Shown here: positions 55,246-64,000 of the stretch, piece after piece | Layout of the letters: each line of letters begins with the position of its first letter | Position numbering within the stretch: position 1 is the first letter of the stretch | Assembly (NCBI GenBank): GCA_003116975.1 | Contig: BGKB01000210.1 | Coordinates: forward strand, 186,001-250,000 | DNA: 64,000 nt | Direction: 5' to 3' | From: Aurantiochytrium sp. KH105 | Taxonomy: Eukaryota; Sar; Bigyra; Thraustochytrida; Thraustochytriidae | The notes under the pieces: model-generated | What the model was told of the DNA's origin: nothing | Databases searched by the model: none | The model's input: only the letters and a program-made list of their open reading frames with translations | Position numbers and translations under genes: made by a program

Positions 55246-56165
55246 TTCTTAGTGCTAGGTGCATCGCTTCACACCGAGCGTGCTCGTGCACCATTTTGTT
55301 CTAGACTACAACCTCAAGGTATCAAGCCAAAGGGTCAGGGACGAGCACGAGCAGCAGCAGCAGATTCGCTGCCCTTTAGCCATCCAGAAAGGCTCTGCAA
55401 TCATCGAGCGCCCTCTATGGCGACGTTTGAGCACGAGCGCAAGCAAAGGCGCGATTCACGCAAAAGTACAGTTCCATACACCTGAGGCTGTATAGTCATA
55501 GTGTGTGCAAACAAACGAATGACTGACAGTGACCAATCCGCATCAATCACATAATGGTCGTACTTCCTAGCGCTGGTAAACGTGTCCCATGCACCCTCTA
55601 CGCCACACCCTCCCAGCATCTACCTCGCACCGAATTATCGTACGGGGGCAGAGGACAAGTCCCCCTTACGTTAGTGTGTGCGGAACGCAGATTCGCGGCA
55701 CCATAGCATTCCCTAGTGGGTTTCTACCTACACATTTGTTGGCGCGTGCGTAGAAGCACGTGCACACTGCGCAGGCCGACGGAGAGAGACAGACTCCGAT
55801 CGATTGAGGTCGATCGTTCGATCAAGGCACGAAACGAGGCGGCCAGGCCCGGCCTGCAGAGCGACGGTCGCGCGGCGAACGCGTGCGAGTCGCCCCACCC
55901 CCCCCCCCTCCTCCCTCTTTCCCTCCACCCCCGCCCGCTCGCCCCGCGTGGCGTCGCACCGGGCGGACGAGGCCGGCCCATCTAGGAGCGTCGCACGCCT
56001 CCGGTTCTCCGGCCTATTTGGGCCCCGCGAGACGTGACGGAGAAGGCGCGCGCCCGCTTTGCTTTGCTTTGCTTTGCTTTGCTTTGGTTTGCTTTGCTTT
56101 GCAGACGCCCAAGTCTCCTTCCCTCGCCCTTCAACCTCCCCGCGCGTCGACTCTCCTCGTCGAGG
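55246..56165. other. Intergenic / 5' flank of the RhoGEF gene
   Basis: Mixed sequence with no credible gene. A (TTTGC)n pentanucleotide tract (~56058-56103) lies ~60 bp before the RhoGEF ATG and is probably in its 5' UTR. A CCCCACCCCCCC run lies near 55895. Confidence 0.5.
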
Positions 56166-57944
56166 ATGGCCTTTGTACGTCTGGAGCCCTCGGAGCTGAG
56201 CGAGCTCGTGCACTATGTACCCTTCACGCTGCAGTGGCTGCGCAAAGAGGACTCCGAGGCTGGCGACCTTTTCTGTGGAGATGCCCTTGATGTTGACGAC
56301 GACGAAGTGTACGTCATGATGAAGGAATTGCTTGACGCCCACATTGAGCAGGACGGGCTTGGGTCCGATGATCTGACCTCCATGCTCTCCGAACACCCTC
56401 CGGCAGCCTGGGCGCGGGCAGTGCACATTATCTTTACGCATGCCGAACCGCGCATCATCGACCCGGACCACGCTGTGGAGCTCCTTGCCAAGATCGGCCT
56501 TGAGGACCTCACCTCTGACGAGGTTGTTCGCGGCGCTGCCTCTGTCATACAAAGTATGGACGAGAACGCGCGCGAAGCCCTGTACGAACTGTGCAAGACG
56601 CTTCGTGACACCTGCATGGATCCCGAAATGACTGCGGCCGCGCTGGCAGCCTCCATCTTGCTCACTGGATCCCCGACTCCAGACGATCGAGAGCAGTCCC
56701 ATTTCGCAATGTGCTCACTCGTGGATTATGCAGACGCGATCTTCGGCAAGGGTCCGGCAATTCATGCAACGCTCATGCGCGCTCCTCGCACGCAGCAGCG
56801 GACGCTCTCTCCGCCAGAGATTATTAAAAAGCGCGAGGAACTTCGTGCATTCTTGGAGTGGCGCGATCCACCCGCTCAGGCCATTGTGACCGACCTTTTC
56901 CGCAACTTTGACTTTGTCGACATTGCCCGTGGCCTCAACAACAAGTACGGAGGCGTTCCCGAGGAGTGGGCCGACGAGCTGCAAGCTCTTGCAGACGCAG
57001 ACACGCCGGGTGTCGAGTGGTACAACATCACCAAGGCGGCGCCAAAGCCTCGCAGACTCTCGCTGCTCCCACGTCCGAATCGCCGGCCGCTCTCGCGCAA
57101 AAATATGTACAAGCCCACCAAGGTGGATCTGGTGATTGACGAGATTATTGCTACTGAGGTCTCTTACCAGGATTCGATGCGCGAACTTGTGGAAGAGTAT
57201 GTTTCCATCATCACGGACATTGCCGAGGGCCGTAAAGGCCCCGATGCCCAGGCCGCGCTTGGTCTGTCCGCTGAGACGATCCGCCACTGCTTTGGCACCC
57301 GCATCGACGACGTCCTCGAGGCAAGCACCGCGCTGTTGGCGCAGCTCGACCTAGTTGGTCTCGTGCCAATTCCGCCATTTGATCCGCTTGGACGCCCGGG
57401 CCTTACGGCGAAAATTTTGGGAGAGCATGCCGAGGAATTACGCGTCTACGCGCCATACATTAGCTCGCACATGACCTGCATGAATTCACTCAAGGAGGCA
57501 GCGGCTAAAATTGAGCGCGAGGAGAAGTCTAGCGCTGCGACATCTGCACGAAAATTCTTCAAGGTGGACCGGAAGAAGGAAACCAGACAAACCTTTGTGT
57601 CAATTTGGTTCGAACGGTCGCAGATGTGCGCCAGTCTCCGTGGTCAAACGCTTGAGAGCGTTCTCATGAAGCCTGTCCAACGCGTCCCGCGCTACAAGCT
57701 CTTGCTTGAGACACTCCTCAAGGAGGTGCCCAAGATTGATCCTAATCATCCCTCGCTCCCGATTGTCGAGGATGCGCTCGAAAAGGTAAAGGAGGCTGCT
57801 ATTCAAATCAACACTGCCGTCCGCCAGCACATGAAGCTGCAGTCCATTCTCGGCAAAGATCACATGATCAGCCCCAACTCTTCAATTGCCCGACGCGATG
57901 GTGAGGGCAACTTCCTTGCGATTGTCAATTCCTACGTTGGCTGA
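56166..57944 (+). CDS. Rho guanine nucleotide exchange factor with N-terminal RhoGAP-like region
   Basis: 592 aa from the ATG at 56166. Residues ~319-552 form a Dbl-homology (DH) domain. It opens with DLVIDEIIATEVSYQDSMREL and contains the signature helix LESVLMKPVQRVPRYKLLLETLLKEVP (from ~496). DH domains catalyse GDP/GTP exchange on Rho-family GTPases. The N-terminal ~190 residues are helical, with a pattern (EALYELCKTLRDTC...MTAAALAASILLT) that recalls the end of a RhoGAP domain, although no arginine finger could be assigned, so that part may be inactive or unrelated. The usual PH domain after DH is absent, since the protein stops about 40 residues beyond the DH. A basic patch (RRLSLLPRPNRRPLSRK) sits between the two regions. 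Confidence 0.85.
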   Translation: MAFVRLEPSELSELVHYVPFTLQWLRKEDSEAGDLFCGDALDVDDDEVYVMMKELLDAHIEQDGLGSDDLTSMLSEHPPAAWARAVHIIFTHAEPRIIDPDHAVELLAKIGLEDLTSDEVVRGAASVIQSMDENAREALYELCKTLRDTCMDPEMTAAALAASILLTGSPTPDDREQSHFAMCSLVDYADAIFGKGPAIHATLMRAPRTQQRTLSPPEIIKKREELRAFLEWRDPPAQAIVTDLFRNFDFVDIARGLNNKYGGVPEEWADELQALADADTPGVEWYNITKAAPKPRRLSLLPRPNRRPLSRKNMYKPTKVDLVIDEIIATEVSYQDSMRELVEEYVSIITDIAEGRKGPDAQAALGLSAETIRHCFGTRIDDVLEASTALLAQLDLVGLVPIPPFDPLGRPGLTAKILGEHAEELRVYAPYISSHMTCMNSLKEAAAKIEREEKSSAATSARKFFKVDRKKETRQTFVSIWFERSQMCASLRGQTLESVLMKPVQRVPRYKLLLETLLKEVPKIDPNHPSLPIVEDALEKVKEAAIQINTAVRQHMKLQSILGKDHMISPNSSIARRDGEGNFLAIVNSYVG

Positions 57945-58274
57945 TTTCTATTCATCTTTTCTTCCCCACCCTCACCAAATAATGATGATGATGATGTTGT
58001 TGTTGTTTTCGTCTGTTGTTCGTTGGCAAAAGAAGAAAAAGGCCTGTTGCCAAGAGCTATCTTTTCTTTGGTGGCCCGCTCACGTGCACACTCCTTTTGT
58101 CGAATCATTTCCTTAGAACTTCTGCTCGCCCACCCGCCCACCCAAAGCACCCAACCCACCCTGTTTATTGTTTGACTGACTGTGAAAGGGAAGGACGCAA
58201 CGCGAGTGTTTCAACTTTGGAAGCCACTTCGTTCGACAGGTTGGTGTTTCCGGTTTTGCGTTGTTGACATTATT
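57945..58274. other. Short intergenic interval
   Basis: 3' flank of the RhoGEF gene and 5' flank of the sulfotransferase gene, same strand, ~330 bp. It contains an ATGATG run near 57982. No other feature. Confidence 0.5.
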
Positions 58275-59918
58275 ATGAGTCAATCAACACAAAACCAAGT
58301 GGAGCCGGCCGAACGACCGTGCGCCATGGGCGGTGCGGAGGACAGCCACCCTGACGCTGGGTCTCCAAGGTCGGCACGCCAGGGACCGGTGCGCTCCCTG
58401 GGAAACGATGATGGTCGTGTGCCACCAAACAAACCCGATACTCCGTTGTCGACGACGAGAACATGGGGCAGTGCCCACCAAGGCGCGGAGTCTCCCACGA
58501 ACCATGAACCTGTGCGAAACCGATCGCCTACCCACGCGCCACGATCCAGTCAAAAGGAGGATGCGCCAGGGTCTCCATCCCGCGGATCTCGACCTGCTAC
58601 GCCATCACCAGCGCAAACGCAAACGACAACCTTGATGAGTTTTCGATCAAATCGAAACATATTAATCTTCGCAGGTCTCTGCGTCGTTGCAGTGCTGAGC
58701 GCCATGCAAGCACTGGCACCACCACTCGCGACACTCTTTTCCGACACTGGCCTTGTGCAGGATGATCCCGTACTCTTGCCGGAGCAAGAGAGCCCGAGGT
58801 CTCAATCTGGCAGTGACCGCATTGTCACCGCTCCAAAAGATTCTGGCATGCCGCCACCTGCGAAAAGTTCGGGAAAGGCCAGACGAGGACGTCTGCAATG
58901 CGAAGCAAACGCCAAATCCGGCATCTCTGTGCGCCGAGATCCTTGCTTTGTGAGCGGCATCTCGAAGCGATGCGGTTGCCCCAGTCGCTTCACGCTGCGA
59001 CTTTTGCGACCTCGATCATCCGTCAATCTCGACATCACACCGAGCCAACTTCAGGATGAAGCCGTCTTTGCGTACATTCACGTGAACAAAGCGGGTGGAC
59101 AGACTGTCAAGTCCATTTTAATGGACGCCATCCAGCGGGGCAATTGGTCCGCAGCCGATTTGGGGACATATACCGGCTGGCAGGCGCTTCGCAATCCAGC
59201 TTTGGCCACATCAGTGGAAGACATTGACGTCTTCAAGCATCCTAGCATCGAAATCTTCTCGTGTGGCGACGAGGGAACCCGGCACGCGCTTCCTCGACCG
59301 ACACGAATTGGCAAGTGTGCGGTGCGCGCGATATGGGGCGGCCTTTCCATGGGGCTGTGCGACCTCTTCCCTGAGCGCCCTTGCATGTATTTCACGACTC
59401 TGCGCGATCCCATCAAGCGTGCAGTGAGTGAGTACAACTACTTTTGTGTGCTCGGCGCGGAACACCGGAAAAAGTGGCTCCCGGAGTGGCGCAAGCTCGG
59501 TCACTGTCCCGTTGACATCTATGAATACTTCAAAATGGAATTGACGGCACCAAACTTTCTTAAACTACGCCTCACGCGTGGCTGCGACACCAAATGCGGC
59601 GTGGAGGCGGCCAAGACAAACCTCGCGCACCCATGCGTCCAGTTTCTTGTAATCGAGCACATGAAAGAAGACATGCGCCGCTTTGCGGACAAACTGCGAG
59701 GCCCGTTAGCAGATGCATTCGAGGCCGCACTTCAAGAAGAGACTCACATCAACAAGAGCGAGCTGCAGGCGCGAACAAAGGCTCAGATGCAGAATGAGAC
59801 CCTTATGGGAAATTTGGCAGGTCTCCTCGAGGACGACATGGCCATTTACAATTATGCGCTGACGATTCGCGACGAAAAGTGGCGAAGCCCTCTCCAGGCC
59901 TGCCCAGCATCCATGTAA
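58275..59918 (+). CDS. Type II membrane carbohydrate sulfotransferase-like protein
   Basis: 547 aa from the ATG at 58275. The frame is open back to a GTG at 58182. The first ~120 residues are a polar cytosolic tail. One transmembrane segment (~127-150, ILIFAGLCVVAVLSAM) gives type II Golgi topology. The catalytic part carries the 5'-phosphosulfate loop of PAPS sulfotransferases, YIHVNKAGGQTVKS (His269 region), and the 3'-phosphate motif TLRDPIKRAVSEYNYF (Arg377-Asp378-Pro379), as in heparan 2-O/6-O-sulfotransferase-like families. Asn-Lys-Ser and Asn-Glu-Thr sequons are near the C-terminus. It would transfer sulfate from PAPS to a glycan in the Golgi, consistent with sulfated extracellular polysaccharides. 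The acceptor is unknown. AATAAA at 59932 lies 14 nt after the stop. Confidence 0.85.
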   Translation: MSQSTQNQVEPAERPCAMGGAEDSHPDAGSPRSARQGPVRSLGNDDGRVPPNKPDTPLSTTRTWGSAHQGAESPTNHEPVRNRSPTHAPRSSQKEDAPGSPSRGSRPATPSPAQTQTTTLMSFRSNRNILIFAGLCVVAVLSAMQALAPPLATLFSDTGLVQDDPVLLPEQESPRSQSGSDRIVTAPKDSGMPPPAKSSGKARRGRLQCEANAKSGISVRRDPCFVSGISKRCGCPSRFTLRLLRPRSSVNLDITPSQLQDEAVFAYIHVNKAGGQTVKSILMDAIQRGNWSAADLGTYTGWQALRNPALATSVEDIDVFKHPSIEIFSCGDEGTRHALPRPTRIGKCAVRAIWGGLSMGLCDLFPERPCMYFTTLRDPIKRAVSEYNYFCVLGAEHRKKWLPEWRKLGHCPVDIYEYFKMELTAPNFLKLRLTRGCDTKCGVEAAKTNLAHPCVQFLVIEHMKEDMRRFADKLRGPLADAFEAALQEETHINKSELQARTKAQMQNETLMGNLAGLLEDDMAIYNYALTIRDEKWRSPLQACPASM

Positions 59919-59931
59919 CCTATGTATGAAG

Positions 59932-59937
59932 AATAAA
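59932..59937 (+). terminator. AATAAA polyadenylation signal of the sulfotransferase gene
   Basis: AATAAA lies 14 nt after the stop and 13 nt before the end of the opposing Med1-like coding sequence, so the + transcript should run into the convergent gene. Confidence 0.5.
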
Positions 59938-59949
59938 AGCATCTCCTTT

Positions 59950-62127
59950 TTAGTCCAGGTACCCAAAGATCTTGGCCAGGGCCATAGGCAGGCTTGGTGA
60001 GGCCTCCAAAAAGCTGGACATGTCGGACGGCACAGTTTGCAAAGGTTCACTCTTTTGTTCAGGCACTGTCACGTCAAGCACAACGTTCTCTCCTTCGAAA
60101 ACTTGAAATTGGCGCGGCGGCACAGCACGAAGCATAACGACGCGTTCTTGGTCGATATCAAGGTGCTCGGATGCCTCTGCCTGGGCCTCTGGACTCATTT
60201 GTGGATCCCCTAACAACGACCAAGAGCTTTGCGGTGCGCGCTGCGCCTTGAGCATACGCTCCCGGCGTGAAGCACAAACGAGAACCCTGCGTTGCCAGCC
60301 AGAGTCTTGACTTGCACTGATTTTCAGACGTTTCGACAGAGGCTCGTCATTCGTCGCAGACGGTGTCTTTGGCGCGACTTCCATGATAGTATTGAATACA
60401 GCACTTGCAAGGAGCGCATTAAAGCGAGTCTGTTGATCCAAGCGCCGGAGAATCTCAACGAGCTGATCATGCTGGCTCGGATGAAGCGACACCTGATGCA
60501 CAATGCTTGCGAGATTCTTTTTCCCTTGCGAAGGCACCGCTGGTCCTGGGTCGATACGAATGCGTATCCTGTTGGTTCGTGGGTTACCGTTCGCGCGCAC
60601 GTTGACGCATACATCAAGACGAGGCGGTGTCTGCAGTGCAACGTCCTTGATGGGTAATCGGCCCCGTGGAGAAAGGAGAAGTGCAAGCACGGCACCTTGT
60701 GCCACGGCATCATTTCCGGATGCGCCGGCAGTTCCATTCGCGTTTGATACCGCCGAAGAAGAAGAAGTTGTCGGGGGAGGGAGAGACGAAAGTGAAAGCA
60801 AGCTCTCTGCTGCATCAATACCGAATTCTACTGGCGGTTCAAATGACAAAACGAGCGCTGTCTTTTCTTGCCACGCGACGTCCTCCTGACGAAGATTTGC
60901 TGTCTGAGCGTCGTGGCGAGCTGCAAGTGTCACAACGAGACGCTGACAGGGCGGCGCACCGGCCTCTCCTTGCGGAGCGCGGAGAATCTTGCTCGCGTCG
61001 CGAAGTGGACTCACATGCGCAGCATCGAGACGCGAAAGATAGCCAGCCGCGACTGGGCGTGGGCCCATTGAGGCCTCGATCCCGCGTGCGACACGTTTGA
61101 CGCCACCCTGCGATGCCATGAGCGCGGCTTCGGCATCTTTAGATAAATCATGAAGCGATCCAGCTTTGAGCGCAACCTCAAGATCAGAACGGCGAATGAG
61201 CGCACGGATCTTGGCATGCAATAGATGAATCTCGCCATCTCGATCGGCGTGCTTCAGACTTTCTAAAATGTCGCTCGCCTCGTCGACGAGTGCAGTCGCA
61301 TCACCGCTTTCATTGACGAGCTGCGTGCTGAGGCTAATTTCCCCCTCATTCGAGTACATGACTTCGACAAGGAGGTACTGACCGTGACTAATGTAGATTT
61401 TCTTCTCGTCTTCAAGATCGTTCATGAAATCGAGGCGAAGATCCTGTGCAAGTTTGAAGAGTTGCGAAGGCAAACAGAGAGAGTGTACCCCGTATTTGCG
61501 GTCATAGCCAAGACTGCGCTCATCGCGCTGTACTTTGGCATAGTCTTTCAGTCGTTTGGCGCGCGTTGTGAGCGACTTGAGACGACCAGACTTGTCACCA
61601 AAATCACGCAATTGATCCCGAGCGCGAGCTCGCCGCACTGGATCCATGGCACCGATTGATTTCTTGTAAGGGTTAGTCACGAATTGACGCAAATTTGCGC
61701 ACGTCTCGCGAAATTGGGCCACCGCTGCGCCTGGGCCCTCGGCACCATCGAGCGTGCTAGCATTGAGCGCCGCAAGGGCGCGTGCGGATTCAACGAGGCG
61801 CGAGGGTGCTTCGGATGTTTCATCGTCTGCGCTAGTGGTGGTATCAGCCCCCTCGTTTGTAGTCGATGCCGTTGTTGACGACGTTTTCGAGGCTTTTTTA
61901 TTGGTGCCGACCTCGGTGGGGCCTTCGAACTCGGCCCCGAAGCCTTGCTCGAGCGCGCCCAGGCGCTGGCGCACAACGTCCCGCAGCGCTTCTACAAGCG
62001 CGACGGCCGTCTTTCTGTCCACCTCATCCTCTACCCCGCCCAGATCGTCCTCCTCCTCACCGAGGCCCGCCATGTCCACGTCCATATCCTCGAAGCCCTC
62101 GCCACCTCCTAAATCGTCAAACTCCAT
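59950..62127 (-). CDS. Candidate Mediator subunit Med1-like protein
   Basis: 725 aa from the ATG at 62127. The open frame extends to a TTG at 62247. The N-terminus (1-150) is acidic then Thr/Ser-rich. A helical, basic region follows (~150-250). The stretch KKIYISHGQYLLVEVMYSNEGEISLSTQLVNE, followed by a helical ILESLKHADRDGEIHLLHAKIRALIRR, has the order and feel of the Mediator Med1 N-terminal domain (beta-strands, then a domain with L-x-x-L helices). Further beta-rich segments follow (RLVVTLAARHD, ALVLSFEPPVEF, LDVCVNVRAN). Mediator bridges activators and RNA polymerase II. The assignment is by pattern only, with no motif that is diagnostic on its own, and other nuclear regulators remain possible. 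The gene is convergent with the sulfotransferase, 31 bp apart. Confidence 0.7.
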   Translation of the reverse strand: MEFDDLGGGEGFEDMDVDMAGLGEEEDDLGGVEDEVDRKTAVALVEALRDVVRQRLGALEQGFGAEFEGPTEVGTNKKASKTSSTTASTTNEGADTTTSADDETSEAPSRLVESARALAALNASTLDGAEGPGAAVAQFRETCANLRQFVTNPYKKSIGAMDPVRRARARDQLRDFGDKSGRLKSLTTRAKRLKDYAKVQRDERSLGYDRKYGVHSLCLPSQLFKLAQDLRLDFMNDLEDEKKIYISHGQYLLVEVMYSNEGEISLSTQLVNESGDATALVDEASDILESLKHADRDGEIHLLHAKIRALIRRSDLEVALKAGSLHDLSKDAEAALMASQGGVKRVARGIEASMGPRPVAAGYLSRLDAAHVSPLRDASKILRAPQGEAGAPPCQRLVVTLAARHDAQTANLRQEDVAWQEKTALVLSFEPPVEFGIDAAESLLSLSSLPPPTTSSSSAVSNANGTAGASGNDAVAQGAVLALLLSPRGRLPIKDVALQTPPRLDVCVNVRANGNPRTNRIRIRIDPGPAVPSQGKKNLASIVHQVSLHPSQHDQLVEILRRLDQQTRFNALLASAVFNTIMEVAPKTPSATNDEPLSKRLKISASQDSGWQRRVLVCASRRERMLKAQRAPQSSWSLLGDPQMSPEAQAEASEHLDIDQERVVMLRAVPPRQFQVFEGENVVLDVTVPEQKSEPLQTVPSDMSSFLEASPSLPMALAKIFGYLD

Positions 62128-62724
62128 CTTGCCGAAAGTCTTGCTGCCGCTGGTGCGTACGCTACAGCTCCTGCTGCCGGTGCTACTGCTGCGCACGCGC
62201 CGCGCGTGTCCTCTCCCGCGCGCCTCGCCTCGCCTCGCTCGAGGCAAGGGCTGCGTTAATCTTTTGCTTGCATAACAGCAACCAGGCTGCGCACAATCAA
62301 TCTATGAGACACCCAAGGAATAAGCAGGCAAGATGGTGTGGTGTATACGTGTAGCATGCGTGAGCAACAAAAGTGGCAGGTGGACGGGCAGCGACATAAA
62401 AGACGTCTGCGGATTTTCCTTGTTTCATTTACGCAAAGCGTGGAATAAAGATCTACTGTGTCGTGTTCCTGTCTCCCTTCAAAGATGTCATTCCAATACA
62501 CATTTGGCACGCTGTAAGACTGCTACGCGAGCGACGTACAAGCTCGAGCTCGAAGTTCGCAGAAAAAGTGTCTCGTTTTTTTTCTAAACATTGCTTAGGA
62601 GAGGAGTAAAGACGTGCAAGTGTACAATGTTGAGCGTATTCCTCTGAGTCGTCAAGGCTTGCACAACGTGCGTTCTGCATGAAAAGGGAAAAAGGACCGC
62701 TGCTGGACAAAGCTACCAATGTGA
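62128..62724. other. Intergenic between Med1-like and Hook genes
   Basis: 5' flank of the Med1-like gene and 3' flank of the Hook gene (both minus strand). A T-rich run lies at 62575-62584. No coding signal. Confidence 0.5.
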
Positions 62725-64000
62725 TCAGAGCTGCTTGCGCGACTTGGCGAGCCACGAGCCCTGTGCAGTAGATTTGAGCGCGGTGTTGCGCTGAATCGAA
62801 AGCCCCATGTCATAGAATGCGGACATGACGAGACGCTGTTCACGCAAATGAAGCGCATTGTCTTCGTCGCGGATCTTGCGGAAGTTCTCGATTCGCTCCG
62901 TTTTCTCGTCGAGCTCTGACTTGAGTGTTTTCAGTGCAACCTTGTACTTTGATTGAGTTGCGTGGAGCGACTGTTTGACATAAGTCTGGAGTTTCTCCTT
63001 GTCTGTGGCGAGCTGGAGACATTCCGACTCCTTCTCCTTGAGAGCCGTCTTGAGCTGCTCGACAACCTCGTGGCTGGCGCCTTGTGAGGCGTTGGCAGCG
63101 GCCTGAGTGGTGGCACGCTCCAATTCCTCCTCAAGCTGGGCACTGGCCTTTTCGAGCGCCGTCAATTTTTCCTTGAGCTCGGCGTTTTCGAGCTTCATCG
63201 AGGCGGTCGCAGTTTGCTGCGAGTGCGCCTGAACCTGGTGAGCAAGGCTGGCGTCGGCATTGACGCCCTGGTCCCCTGCTCCCGGGCTCGAAGCGCCGGC
63301 ACCGGCGGTACCAGCGAGATCGAGCTCTGCCTCGAGCTGAGCAATGGCCTCCTTGCTGCTGTTAAGCTGATCTTTGAGAAAAGATTCGTGGTCTGCAGCT
63401 GCCTTGAGCTTGGACTGCACAGAAGCAATCGTTTCATCCTTGGTGCGCATTTCATTGCGAAGTCCAACAAGCTGAGATTCGAGGTCCACGCTCTTGTCCT
63501 TGTATGTTTCGAGTTGTTGCTTGAGCGTAGAGACGGACTTGATTTCGGCATCCATGCGAAGTTGCTTGTCGAGGCTGGTCTGGTTTTCATCTTGGAGTTC
63601 TTTGATTTGCATGCGCAGTTGGCTCGTTTCCTCGAGCTTTTGCATGAGCTTGCTAATCTTTGCCTCGGCTTTGACAAGCTGCGATGATTTTGCCCTCGCG
63701 ACATCGAGCTCGTCGGCCTGAGTGCGTACTTCTTCCTCGTATTGCGCAACCTTTTCTTCCAGAGTGCGCGTCATGGAAGCGTGTTCCTGCTTTGACTCTT
63801 CGAGCTCAGTTTCCACCTCATCGACGTGGTTGAGGGCGTCTCTCAGTCGTCTCTCCAGGTCTCGTACCTTGTCGTTCAAAGTGGCGACCTCTGCGGCGCT
63901 GGTGCTGCTGGCGCTGTTGCCCTGGCCTTCACCACCAGAAGGACTGCGGGCAGGAATGGTGGTTCCTGATGAGGCGGCAGCGCCGCTACTGCTCGTATCG
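62725..64000 (-). CDS. HOOK: Hook-family dynein adaptor, C-terminal part (runs off the right edge)
   Basis: The frame is open from 62725 to the window end at 64000, so the N-terminal part, including the calponin-like Hook domain, lies outside. At least 424 residues are visible. Nearly all is heptad-rich coiled coil. Two stretches match Hook proteins. One is DELDVARAKSSQLVKAEAKISKL...LEETSQLRMQIKELQDEN...LKQQLETYKD, equivalent to the spindly-like/dynein-binding coiled coil. The other is the C-terminal block RLVMSAFYDMGLSIQRNTALK...GSWLAKSRKQL. Hook proteins activate dynein and link cargo such as early endosomes to microtubules. An Ala/Ser/Gly-rich break near 63240-63330 separates coils. An upstream Ser/Gly/Ala-rich linker lies at 63880-64000. 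Confidence 0.88.
   Translation of the reverse strand, partial: DTSSSGAAASSGTTIPARSPSGGEGQGNSASSTSAAEVATLNDKVRDLERRLRDALNHVDEVETELEESKQEHASMTRTLEEKVAQYEEEVRTQADELDVARAKSSQLVKAEAKISKLMQKLEETSQLRMQIKELQDENQTSLDKQLRMDAEIKSVSTLKQQLETYKDKSVDLESQLVGLRNEMRTKDETIASVQSKLKAAADHESFLKDQLNSSKEAIAQLEAELDLAGTAGAGASSPGAGDQGVNADASLAHQVQAHSQQTATASMKLENAELKEKLTALEKASAQLEEELERATTQAAANASQGASHEVVEQLKTALKEKESECLQLATDKEKLQTYVKQSLHATQSKYKVALKTLKSELDEKTERIENFRKIRDEDNALHLREQRLVMSAFYDMGLSIQRNTALKSTAQGSWLAKSRKQL

Overview
This window is nuclear DNA from a GC-rich unicellular eukaryote. Most genes are long single-exon ORFs. The two genes that are clearly spliced have short introns (85-172 nt) with GTAAGT or GTACGT donors. 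Histone H3, GINS1/PSF1, ALKBH6, a Hook-type dynein adaptor and a Mediator-like subunit rule out bacteria. The mix of intronless genes, an ML-domain/papain fusion protease, an AP2-like DNA-binding domain and fungal/plant-type (6-TM) MscS channels fits a stramenopile, most simply a labyrinthulomycete (thraustochytrid). That assignment is inference from gene content only. Gene starts were placed at in-frame ATG codons, so several starts lie inside longer open frames.

Left part (1-16 kb), dense: a large acidic AP2-like/TAF1A-like nuclear protein (+, 583-3732); a candidate N-myristoylated protein with two SH3/Tudor-like barrels (-, 3989-4927); a four-exon orphan multi-pass membrane protein (-, 5415-6988) diverging from aspartoacylase (+, 7588-8676); a secreted ML-papain cysteine protease (+, 10722-12170); ALKBH6 (-, 12690-13547); and mitochondrial-type alanine aminotransferase (-, 14056-15690).

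Middle (16-35 kb), sparse: a gene-poor stretch with a degenerate repeat array (about 18.3-19.4 kb) and many microsatellites, then histone H3, a three-exon GINS1, a hot-dog thioesterase, one small acidic protein of unknown function, and about 8 kb in which I see no gene.

Right part (35.5-64 kb): the outstanding feature is a head-to-tail array of five MscS-like mechanosensitive channel genes on the + strand. Four are intact (877, 1224, 994 and 935 aa). The fifth has lost its N-terminal half and carries two in-frame stop codons. All copies share a cytosolic module built around HHVDG (HVDGS in the fifth), a degenerate EF-hand-like loop, and a pore helix with MscS beta domain. After the array come a RhoGAP-like/RhoGEF protein, a type II membrane sulfotransferase, a convergent Med1-like Mediator candidate, and the C-terminal part of a Hook protein that runs off the right edge.

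No bacterial-style operon, CRISPR array, confident tRNA or rRNA gene, or intact transposon was seen. The likely shared themes are membrane tension/osmotic response (the channel array), cytoskeleton and transport signalling (RhoGEF, Hook), and nuclear functions (AP2/TAF1A-like, H3, GINS1, Med1-like).
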